A program made the position numbers and the translations under genes. The notes under the pieces are model-generated. The model worked only from the letters and a program-made list of their open reading frames with translations. It made no database searches and was not told the DNA's origin. DNA of 54,583 bases from Peptostreptococcaceae bacterium. Its GTDB lineage: Bacteria; Bacillota; Clostridia; Peptostreptococcales; Peptostreptococcaceae. Below, one piece after another: positions 47,809 to 54,583 of the stretch. The stretch's first letter is position 1, and each line of letters begins with the position of its first letter. Where the stretch lies: positions 1 through 54,583 of the forward strand of contig JAOARY010000001.1 of assembly GCA_025210335.1 (NCBI GenBank), given 5' to 3'.

Positions 47809-48417
47809 TTAATCATTTTCAATTTCATAACCATTTTCATTAAAAGACTTAACTATTTCTGCCCAAGTTTCTTCTATTCCAGTCTTCTTTAAAGATGATA
47901 TAGGTATTATAACTTCATCTTTTAAACCTAATTTATTTCTAATCATCTTAAAATGCTTTTGGTATTTTCCTCTTGATATTTTATCCGCTTTAGTTGCTAT
48001 AATTATACATTTATATCCAAAATGTTTAATCCAATCATACATAATTTTATCATCATCTTTTGGTTCATGTCTTATATCAACAAGTAACATTATAGCACAA
48101 AGGGGATCTCTATTTTGTAAGTATTTTTCCATTATACTTCCCCAAGAAGATCTTTCTTGCTTTGATACTTTTGCATAACCATATCCAGGTAAATCAACTA
48201 GGAAAAATTCTTCATTTATTGTATAAAAATTTATAGTTCTTGTTTTTCCTGGGTTTTGACTAACTCTTGCAAATTTCTTTCTATTTAACAATGAATTTAT
48301 AAGTGAAGATTTTCCAACATTTGATCTACCTGCTAATGCGATTTCTGGTAAACCATCAATTGGATACTGACTTTCATTTACTGCACTTAAATCCATACTA
48401 AGCTTTCTTATTTTCAT
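47809..48417 (-). CDS. engB: Ribosome-biogenesis GTPase EngB/YsxC
   Basis: A 202-residue GTPase needed for late 50S assembly. G1 [13 protein letters not shown]2 region [11 protein letters not shown]3 DLPGYGYA and G4 ATKADKIS. I chose ATG 48417, which has GGAGG upstream; it overlaps the lon stop by 20 bases, a common lon-engB arrangement. Confidence 0.95.
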   Translation of the reverse strand: MKIRKLSMDLSAVNESQYPIDGLPEIALAGRSNVGKSSLINSLLNRKKFARVSQNPGKTRTINFYTINEEFFLVDLPGYGYAKVSKQERSSWGSIMEKYLQNRDPLCAIMLLVDIRHEPKDDDKIMYDWIKHFGYKCIIIATKADKISRGKYQKHFKMIRNKLGLKDEVIIPISSLKKTGIEETWAEIVKSFNENGYEIEND

Positions 48418-50752
48418 TTTCTTCCTCCTCAACAAGTGCATGCTTTAAAACTTCATCCATATGAGATACAGGCACAAGTTCTACATTTTTCTTAACCGAA
48501 GCAGGTATATCATCTATATCTTTTTCATTTTCTATCGGAAGAAGTACTTTCTTTATTCCTGCTCTATTTGCAGCTAATACTTTTTCTTTAAGACCACCAA
48601 TAGGAAGAACTCTTCCTCTTAATGTTATTTCTCCAGTCATAGCAATATCTCTTCTTACAGGTTTATTGCAAAGAGCAGAAATTAAAGCTGTTGCCATTGT
48701 AATACCCGCAGAAGGACCATCTTTTGGCACTGCACCTTCAGGGATATGAATATGAACATCCAAGTTCTTATGGAAATCTTTATCTATTTCAAATTCATCA
48801 ATTCTCGATCTTATATAAGAGATTCCTGCTTTTGCAGACTCTTTCATAACATCACCTAATTTACCTGTTAATGAAATCTTTCCACTACCTTTCATCAAAT
48901 TAACCTCTATAGATAATGTATCCCCACCAACAGGAGTCCAAGCTAAACCTCTTACTATACCTATTTCTGCTTTTTCATTTATTTTTTCATATTTATATAT
49001 TTGTTTGCCAAGATATTTTTCTATATTAGATTTTGTTATTCTTATAGATTTTAATTTTTCATTATCTACTAATTTTTTAGCAGCTTTTCTACATATTTTA
49101 CCCATAACTCTTTCTAATTCTCTTACTCCAGATTCTCGAGTATATTTATTTATAATATCTAAAAGAGTACTATCTGATATTTTTATAAAACTATCCGAAA
49201 GTCCATTTTCTTTTTCTTGTTTTTTAAGTAAATATCTTTTACAAATTTGAAGTTTTTCTACATCTGTATAACCAGAAACCTCTATAATTTCCATTCTATC
49301 TCTTAGTGGTCTTGGTATTGTGGATAAACTATTTGCAGTTGTCAAAAATAAGACTTTTGATAAGTCAAACTCTATTTCCATATAATGATCTAAAAAACTG
49401 TTGTTTTGTTCTGGATCTAAAACTTCTAACATTGCAGCAGCTGGATCTCCTTTAAAATCAGAAGCCATTTTGTCTATTTCATCAAATAATATAACTGGAT
49501 TTTTTACTTTTGCTTGTTTTAATGCATTTATTATTCTACCAGGCATAGCTCCAACATAAGTTCTTCTATGTCCCCTTATTTCAGATTCATCTCTAACTCC
49601 ACCTAATGATATTCTTACAAATTCTCTATTTAAAGATTTTGCAATTGAAGAAGCAATTGAAGTCTTACCAACCCCTGGAGGTCCAACTAAACAAATTATA
49701 GGACCTTTCATTGATTTAGAAAGTTTTTTGACTGCTAAATACTCTATTATTCTTTCTTTTACTTTATCAATTCCATAATGTTCTTGATCTAATATCTTTT
49801 TTGTTTTTTTGACATCTATATTATCTTTACTCTCTTTATTCCATGGAAGTGCAAAAAAATTATCTATATAATTTCTTATAACACCAGATTCCGATGTAGA
49901 CGGGTTTAATCTAGATAATCTAGTTAGTTCTTTATCTATTTTTTCTTTTATAGCTTTTTTTATTTTTAATTTTTTTAACTTCTTTCTAAATTCATCTATT
50001 TCACTATTTTGATCGAAATCTTCACCTAATTCTTTTCTAATAGCTTTTAATTGTTCTCTTAAGTAATATTCCTTTTGAACTCTATTCATTTCCTTACGAA
50101 TTCTTATACTTATTTTTCTTTCAATTTTTAATACTTCAATTTCCTCAAGCAACATCTTATATATCGACTCTAATCTTTCTTTAGGATCTAACATTTCAAG
50201 ATATTCTTGTTTGAAATTTCCTTTTAATTGTATTGATGGTATTAATAAATCACAAAAAGCATTACTATCTTCAATTTCTTCTAATGTAGTTATTATTTCA
50301 GGTGAAATTCTATTTCCCATATTAATATATTCAATAAAAGCATCCATTGTTTTTCTAAGCAATGCCTTCTCTTCTAAATCATTTTTTGTGCTTTCTTTAT
50401 ATATTATTTCTTCTATATCTGCTTCAAAATATGAATTTAAATCTTCAATAGAATTCACTTTTGCTCTATTTACACCTTCAAGTAAGGCTCTAACTCCCTC
50501 ACCAGGCAACTTAACCATCTGATTTATTTTACAAACAGTACCGATTTCATAAAAATCATCTTCTGTAAGTATCTCTATATTTGAATCCTTTTGTGCCACA
50601 ACAAGTATTCTTTGGTCTTCCATCATTGCCTTTTCTAGTGCATTTATAGATTTTTCTTTTACTATATCAAAATTAAGTACCATATGGGGAAATACAGGAC
50701 CCCCCTTAGCAGCTATCATTGGGAGAGTGCACTTTTTCATTTCAAATTCCAT
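48398..50752 (-). CDS. lon: ATP-dependent protease Lon
   Basis: A 784-residue LonA protease. The N-terminal substrate domain (about 1-200) is followed by a coiled coil, the AAA+ module (Walker [16 protein letters not shown], Walker [11 protein letters not shown]) and the protease domain with catalytic Ser in [15 protein letters not shown] and Lys in [16 protein letters not shown] 50752 follows AGGAG. It degrades misfolded and regulatory proteins in the cytoplasm. It is linked to engB by overlap, with clpX-clpP 1.4 kb away. Confidence 0.98.
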   Translation of the reverse strand: MEFEMKKCTLPMIAAKGGPVFPHMVLNFDIVKEKSINALEKAMMEDQRILVVAQKDSNIEILTEDDFYEIGTVCKINQMVKLPGEGVRALLEGVNRAKVNSIEDLNSYFEADIEEIIYKESTKNDLEEKALLRKTMDAFIEYINMGNRISPEIITTLEEIEDSNAFCDLLIPSIQLKGNFKQEYLEMLDPKERLESIYKMLLEEIEVLKIERKISIRIRKEMNRVQKEYYLREQLKAIRKELGEDFDQNSEIDEFRKKLKKLKIKKAIKEKIDKELTRLSRLNPSTSESGVIRNYIDNFFALPWNKESKDNIDVKKTKKILDQEHYGIDKVKERIIEYLAVKKLSKSMKGPIICLVGPPGVGKTSIASSIAKSLNREFVRISLGGVRDESEIRGHRRTYVGAMPGRIINALKQAKVKNPVILFDEIDKMASDFKGDPAAAMLEVLDPEQNNSFLDHYMEIEFDLSKVLFLTTANSLSTIPRPLRDRMEIIEVSGYTDVEKLQICKRYLLKKQEKENGLSDSFIKISDSTLLDIINKYTRESGVRELERVMGKICRKAAKKLVDNEKLKSIRITKSNIEKYLGKQIYKYEKINEKAEIGIVRGLAWTPVGGDTLSIEVNLMKGSGKISLTGKLGDVMKESAKAGISYIRSRIDEFEIDKDFHKNLDVHIHIPEGAVPKDGPSAGITMATALISALCNKPVRRDIAMTGEITLRGRVLPIGGLKEKVLAANRAGIKKVLLPIENEKDIDDIPASVKKNVELVPVSHMDEVLKHALVEEEENENKKA

Positions 50753-51071
50753 ATCTTCATCTCCTTTATTGCCTAATTTTATTTATATAAAATAAACTTA
50801 TTAATTATTATATAAATTAAAAATACATACCTTAAATATAAATTTCTTCAATTAATCAAAACTAAATATTTTACTCTTTTAATCATTCAATATCTTATAT
50901 AAAAAATTATCCATTATTTAATCAAAATAGTTTATTAAATTGATTTTTACTAAATATCTATATTATTATATATTTAGATTGTTTTTTTTTCAACTTGATT
51001 ATAATGAATATAATTATAATTGACTATTTAATAATTTAATCAACAATAAAATAATATATTGGGGTGATTTA
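50753..51071. other. Intergenic region between lon and the chromate transporter genes
   Basis: This 319-base AT-rich gap lies between divergent genes. It should hold both promoters; TATAAT-like boxes are common because of composition. I see no hairpin, CIRCE or CtsR operator, or small ORF with a good ribosome site. Confidence 0.5.
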
Positions 51072-51587
51072 ATGCTTAAACTTTTTTTCATATTTTTAAA
51101 AATTGGTGCGTTTACCTTTGGTGGTGGTTATGCAATGATACCACTTATCGAAAAAGAACTTATAGATAATGAGCAAATCTTGACAAAAGAAGATTTTTTA
51201 GACTATATATCTATAGCTCAAAGTTTTCCTGGTGCAATTGCTATTAATTTATCTTTACTAATTGGATATAAATTATATAAATTAAAAGGAAGTTTGTTGC
51301 TGGCTTTTGCAGTTTTATTTCCTTCTTTTATATCTATAATATTTATTTCTTTACTTTACAACACAAAAACGCTTGGAAATTACATAAAAGATTTTCTCTT
51401 TGGTGTTCGTCCAGTTGTTTGTGCTCTTTTATTATACAGTTCTTTTAATTTATTTAAAAGGATAGAAAAGAAAAAAGTAAATTATTTATATTTTTTTCTA
51501 GCCTTCACTCTTGTTTTCTTTTTTAAATTAAATCCTATTATACTACTTTTACTGGGGGGGATTTCATCATTATGGATAGCATTTTAA
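51072..51587 (+). CDS. Chromate transporter family protein, first half
   Basis: A 171-residue single CHR domain with about five to six hydrophobic helices. The signature GAFTFGGGYAMIPLIEKELI is near the N-terminus and SFPGAIAINLSLLIGYK follows. Short-chain CHR proteins occur as adjacent pairs that form one transporter; chromate export is shown for some members, and a natural anion may be the substrate. ATG 51072 follows GGGGTG. It overlaps the next gene by 16 bases. Confidence 0.92.
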   Translation: MLKLFFIFLKIGAFTFGGGYAMIPLIEKELIDNEQILTKEDFLDYISIAQSFPGAIAINLSLLIGYKLYKLKGSLLLAFAVLFPSFISIIFISLLYNTKTLGNYIKDFLFGVRPVVCALLLYSSFNLFKRIEKKKVNYLYFFLAFTLVFFFKLNPIILLLLGGISSLWIAF

Positions 51588-52114
51588 TACTCTTTAAACT
51601 TTTTATATCATTTTTTAAAATAGGAATGTTTAGTATAGGTGGTGGTATGGCAATGCTTCCACTTATTGAAAAAGAACTTATTTTAGAAAATAAATTTATA
51701 GACTATAATCAATTTTTAGATTTACTTTCAATATCACAAAGTTCGCCAGGTCCAATAGCTATAAACTCTGCAACATTTATCGGCTTTAAAGTCAATTTTA
51801 TATATGGTAGTATTATTTCAACTTTGGGAATAATTTTACCTTCTATAATATTTATAAATTTAATATCTCCATATTTACAAAAATATTTTAATCATCCTAA
51901 GATGAAAAATTTATTTAAATCTCTTAGACCTATAACTATTGGTTTTATATTATCTGCTGCAATCTTAGTATCACAAAAAACTATAATAGATATTAAATCT
52001 ATAATCATTGTTTTTATATCTTTTTATTCTCTACTAAGATTTAAAATTCATCCTATAAAATTAATTTTATTCTTTGGTATTTTTGAAATAATAATAAAAA
52101 GACTGCCTTTTTAA
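51572..52114 (+). CDS. Chromate transporter family protein, second half
   Basis: A 180-residue CHR domain paired with the preceding gene: FSIGGGMAMLPLIEKELI and SSPGPIAINSATFIGFK. The overlap with the first gene indicates coupled translation and equal amounts of the two halves, as expected of a heterodimer. It ends just before a bidirectional terminator shared with clpX. Confidence 0.92.
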   Translation: MDSILILFKLFISFFKIGMFSIGGGMAMLPLIEKELILENKFIDYNQFLDLLSISQSSPGPIAINSATFIGFKVNFIYGSIISTLGIILPSIIFINLISPYLQKYFNHPKMKNLFKSLRPITIGFILSAAILVSQKTIIDIKSIIIVFISFYSLLRFKIHPIKLILFFGIFEIIIKRLPF

Positions 52115-52131
52115 AGACAGTCTCTTTTTTT
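52095..52131. terminator. Bidirectional terminator between the chromate transporter and clpX
   Basis: AGACTG and CAGTCT, with internal TTTTTAAAG pairing, are flanked by an A run on the left and a T run on the right, serving the convergent genes. Confidence 0.85.
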
Positions 52132-53413
52132 AAGCACTTTCATCTGATTGTTCTTTTTCTTCATCAATCTCTATTTCATTGTTTTTATATATTATTATCG
52201 GATCAGAATTATTTTCTATTACATCTTTTGTAATTCTTACCTTCTCTATATTTTCATTCGATGGGATTTCAAACATAACATCCATCATAGCTTTTTCTAA
52301 TATACTTCTAAGACCTCTTGCTCCAGTTTTTCTTTCTATCGCTAATTTAGCAACATATAAAAATGCTTCTTTATCAAATTCTAATTCGACTTTATCAAGT
52401 TCAAATAATTTATGATATTGTTTAGCAATAGCATTTTTAGGTTCTGTTAAGATTGTCACCAAAGCATCTTCATCTAATAAGTCTAATGTAACAACTACAG
52501 GAACTCTACCTATGAATTCTGGTATAAGACCAAATTTCATAAGATCTTCTGGAGAAACATCATTTAGGATCTTTCCTAAATCAATTTCAGTTTTACTCTC
52601 TATTTTAGCTCCAAAACCTATTGATTTTTCCCCAACTCTTTTTTGTATTATCTTTTCAATTCCAGCAAAAGCTCCACCTACTATAAATAATATATTTGTA
52701 GTATCAATTTGTAAAAATTCTTGGTGTGGATGCTTTCTACCACCTTGAGGTGGTACATTAGCTGTTGTACCCTCTATAATTTTTAAAAGAGCTTGCTGAA
52801 CACCTTCACCACTAACATCTCTTGTTATTGATGGATTCTCAGATTTTCTAGCAACCTTATCAACTTCATCTATATAAATTATTCCCTTTTGAGCTTTTTC
52901 TATATCATAATCAGCTGCTTGTATAAGCTTTAATAATATATTTTCAACATCTTCCCCAACATATCCTGCTTCAGTAAGAGATGTCGCATCTGCTATTGCA
53001 AAAGGTACATTTAATATTTTAGCTAAAGTTTGTGCTAATAAAGTTTTTCCTGAACCAGTAGGTCCAAGCATTAATATATTACTCTTTTGTAATTCAATAT
53101 CCATATCCTTAGAATTACTTTGATTGTATATTCTTTTATAATGGTTATATACTGCAACTGCTAAAGTTCTTTTAGCACTTTCTTGTCCTATAACATAATC
53201 ATCTAAAATATCTTTTATTTCCTTTGGTTTAGGAAGACCTGTAACTTCACTTTCTACTAAATCTTCAAATTCTTCCTTTATTATCTCTTGACACAATGTA
53301 ACACATTCATCACAAATATAAACATTTGGACCTGCTACAAGCCTCTTTACTTGATCTTGACTCTTACCACAAAAAGAACATCTTAGATGTTTTTTATCAT
53401 CAAATCTTGACAT
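52130..53413 (-). CDS. clpX: ATP-dependent Clp protease ATP-binding subunit ClpX
   Basis: A 427-residue AAA+ unfoldase for ClpP. The N-terminal zinc domain is [14 protein letters not shown] with CDECVTLC. Walker [13 protein letters not shown], Walker [11 protein letters not shown], and the IGF-type ClpP loop is seen near [12 protein letters not shown] 53413 follows GAGGTG; GTG 53416 abuts it. It starts 35 bases after clpP. Confidence 0.97.
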   Translation of the reverse strand: MSRFDDKKHLRCSFCGKSQDQVKRLVAGPNVYICDECVTLCQEIIKEEFEDLVESEVTGLPKPKEIKDILDDYVIGQESAKRTLAVAVYNHYKRIYNQSNSKDMDIELQKSNILMLGPTGSGKTLLAQTLAKILNVPFAIADATSLTEAGYVGEDVENILLKLIQAADYDIEKAQKGIIYIDEVDKVARKSENPSITRDVSGEGVQQALLKIIEGTTANVPPQGGRKHPHQEFLQIDTTNILFIVGGAFAGIEKIIQKRVGEKSIGFGAKIESKTEIDLGKILNDVSPEDLMKFGLIPEFIGRVPVVVTLDLLDEDALVTILTEPKNAIAKQYHKLFELDKVELEFDKEAFLYVAKLAIERKTGARGLRSILEKAMMDVMFEIPSNENIEKVRITKDVIENNSDPIIIYKNNEIEIDEEKEQSDESA

Positions 53414-53448
53414 CACTACACCTCTTCCTAAAATACAAGGAATACTCC

Positions 53449-54030
53449 TTATCTTTGCGTTACAATCTCGTCTATTAAGCCATATTCTTTAGCTTCCTGT
53501 GCTGACATAAAATTATCTCTTTCTGTATCTCTTTGTATTGTCTCTAATTCTTGGCCAGTATTATCTGACATTATCTTATTAAGTTTTTCTTTCATTCTTA
53601 TAATTCTTCTAGCATGAATTTCTATATCAGTTGCTTGACCTTGTGTTCCACCTAATGGTTGATGTATCATTATTTCACTATTTGGTAATGCAAATCTTTT
53701 GCCTTTAGCTCCTGAATTTAATAAAAATGCTCCCATAGAAGCTGCCATACCAATACATATAGTCGAAACATCTGGTTTGATATAATTCATAGTATCATAT
53801 ATCGCCATTCCAGCAGTAATACTACCTCCTGGAGAATTTATATATAAATAAATGTCTTTATCTGGGTCTTGAGATTCCAAGAATAACATCTGTGCAACAA
53901 TTAAAGATGCAGTTGTATCATTTACTTGATCACCTAAAAATATTATTCTATCCTTTAAAAGTCTTGAATATATATCGTAAGAACGCTCTCCTCTTCCAGT
54001 TTGTTCTACTACTACAGGTACTAATGCCAT
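53449..54030 (-). CDS. clpP: ATP-dependent Clp protease proteolytic subunit ClpP
   Basis: A 193-residue serine protease. Catalytic Ser in [13 protein letters not shown], His in [11 protein letters not shown] and Asp in [18 protein letters not shown] complete the triad. The N-terminus [24 protein letters not shown] is typical. ATG 54030 follows GGAGGG. In many clostridia tig precedes clpP; here no gene is found in the 550 bases upstream. Confidence 0.98.
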   Translation of the reverse strand: MALVPVVVEQTGRGERSYDIYSRLLKDRIIFLGDQVNDTTASLIVAQMLFLESQDPDKDIYLYINSPGGSITAGMAIYDTMNYIKPDVSTICIGMAASMGAFLLNSGAKGKRFALPNSEIMIHQPLGGTQGQATDIEIHARRIIRMKEKLNKIMSDNTGQELETIQRDTERDNFMSAQEAKEYGLIDEIVTQR

Positions 54031-54124
54031 TATAAACCCTCCCTATATCCTTATTTATTCTAAAGTATATTGCTATATTAATTTTATTATACACTATAAA
54101 TTTTATACCACTTATAACATAAAT

Positions 54125-54184
54125 GAAACTGATTTATATTAAATTTAAATTACAATTTTTTTATTTAAATTTAAATTTCAGTTC
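54125..54184 (-). repeat. Inverted repeat upstream of clpP
   Basis: GAAACTGA with AAATTTAAAT on the left and ATTTAAATTT with TCAGTTC on the right form an interrupted stem about 95 bases before clpP, in its leader or promoter region. No CtsR-type heptad repeat was seen. Confidence 0.4.
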
Positions 54185-54478
54185 TATTAAAAAAACTAAT
54201 TAAATACCAAATTTCATAATACAATTATATTAATATTATAAAACAAATTTTAAAAAAACTAAAGAAAATAATTATTAAGTAATTATTAATAATTATTTTT
54301 AATAAAATTCTTAAAAATTCAACTATAATACTTAATATAATATAAAAAATTTATTATATAATTTAGATAATATATATGTTTTTTTATATATTTTAACAGA
54401 AAAAAAATAAAAGTCAAATTTTAAGCAAATATATTTAAAAAAATCAAAAGACCACAATAATCGGTTGTATAATTTTTG

Positions 54479-54510
54479 GTGTTGGTGAAATATCCAACAC
54501 TTATTTTTTT
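54479..54510 (+). terminator. Plus-strand terminator with no gene before it
   Basis: GTGTTGG (54479-54485) pairs with CCAACAC (54494-54500) and TTATTTTTTT follows. The only upstream gene, clpP, is on the other strand. It may insulate the next plus-strand gene, or end a short RNA. Confidence 0.65.
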
Positions 54511-54521
54511 ACAAAAAAAAA

Positions 54522-54583
54522 TAGACATTTAGCACAAGATCCTTGTATAATGTAATCGCCTAAAACCACATTAAGGAGTGAAC
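54522..54583 (+). promoter_or_regulatory. Promoter and ribosome site of a gene starting beyond the window
   Basis: TAGACA (54522-54527) and TATAAT (54546-54551) are 18 bases apart, and AAGGAGTG (54573-54580) is a ribosome site. The start codon should lie a few bases past the right edge. Confidence 0.6.

Noticed and set aside
54440..54560. Sigma-54 or CtsR control region for clpP
   Set aside because: TAGCAC-N5-CTTG lacks the essential GG, and the CtsR tandem heptads are absent.

Overview
The window is very AT-rich, and its genes begin with strong Shine-Dalgarno sites (GGAGG, AAGGAGG) and frequent GTG or TTG starts. It carries the selenium-dependent D-proline reductase (prd) genes of Stickland fermentation, a Re-type citrate synthase operon, a Spo0E-type phosphatase, a T-box leader, a DUF4364 regulator and a cobalamin riboswitch. 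Together these point to an anaerobic, amino-acid-fermenting, spore-forming member of the Clostridia, probably close to the Peptostreptococcaceae. That placement is inferred from gene content only.

Layout. Positions 1-328 form an almost perfect foldback palindrome in which the 3' part of prdB is mirrored; this looks like a sequence-end artefact. Positions 172-6615 (minus strand) hold the prd locus in transcription order prdR, prdC, prdA, a small prd-linked gene and prdB. Two in-frame UGA codons (217-219 in prdB, 3096-3098 in prdC) are almost certainly selenocysteine codons, each followed by a SECIS-like hairpin. A sigma-54 promoter and three repeated upstream elements precede prdC, matching PrdR, a CBS-PAS-AAA+-Fis activator. 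Positions 6800-13773 hold a DUF4364 protein, a TSCPD protein, folC, a group of very small ORFs, valS with its T-box, and a GNAT acetyltransferase. Positions 14096-18409 (plus) hold Re-citrate synthase, aconitase and isocitrate dehydrogenase, an oxidative route to 2-oxoglutarate; glutamate dehydrogenase lies at 21040-22377, after a sensor kinase and receiver pair. Positions 22533-26674 are pstS-pstC-pstA-pstB-phoU with PhoP-like boxes. Then come an HD-GYP protein, a DegV protein and a cobalamin riboswitch with no coding sequence behind it.

Positions 29352-37959 (minus) are one chemosensory operon: cheA, cheW, a poly-HAMP methyl-accepting protein, cheB, a hybrid histidine kinase and a single-domain receiver, with no cheR or flagellar gene nearby. 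Positions 38095-44714 contain a Spo0E-like protein, a universal stress protein, a nitrilase-fold protein lacking two of its three catalytic residues, glucose-6-phosphate isomerase, a peptide transporter and a Na/Pi symporter with its own PhoP-like box. Positions 44862-54030 contain an FAD-dependent dehydrogenase, small envelope proteins including a DUF881 protein, engB-lon, a split chromate transporter and clpP-clpX. A new plus-strand gene appears to start just beyond the right end.

The genes fit one physiology: peptides and amino acids are imported (POT transporter), proline serves as electron acceptor (prd), glutamate is made through a partial oxidative TCA branch, and phosphate is scavenged by two systems sharing one operator type. 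The observations most worth a second look are the cobalamin riboswitch that ends at terminators and has a C-rich stretch between them, the double active-site loss in the nitrilase homologue, the row of tiny ORFs near 9300-9625, and the PrdR upstream elements.
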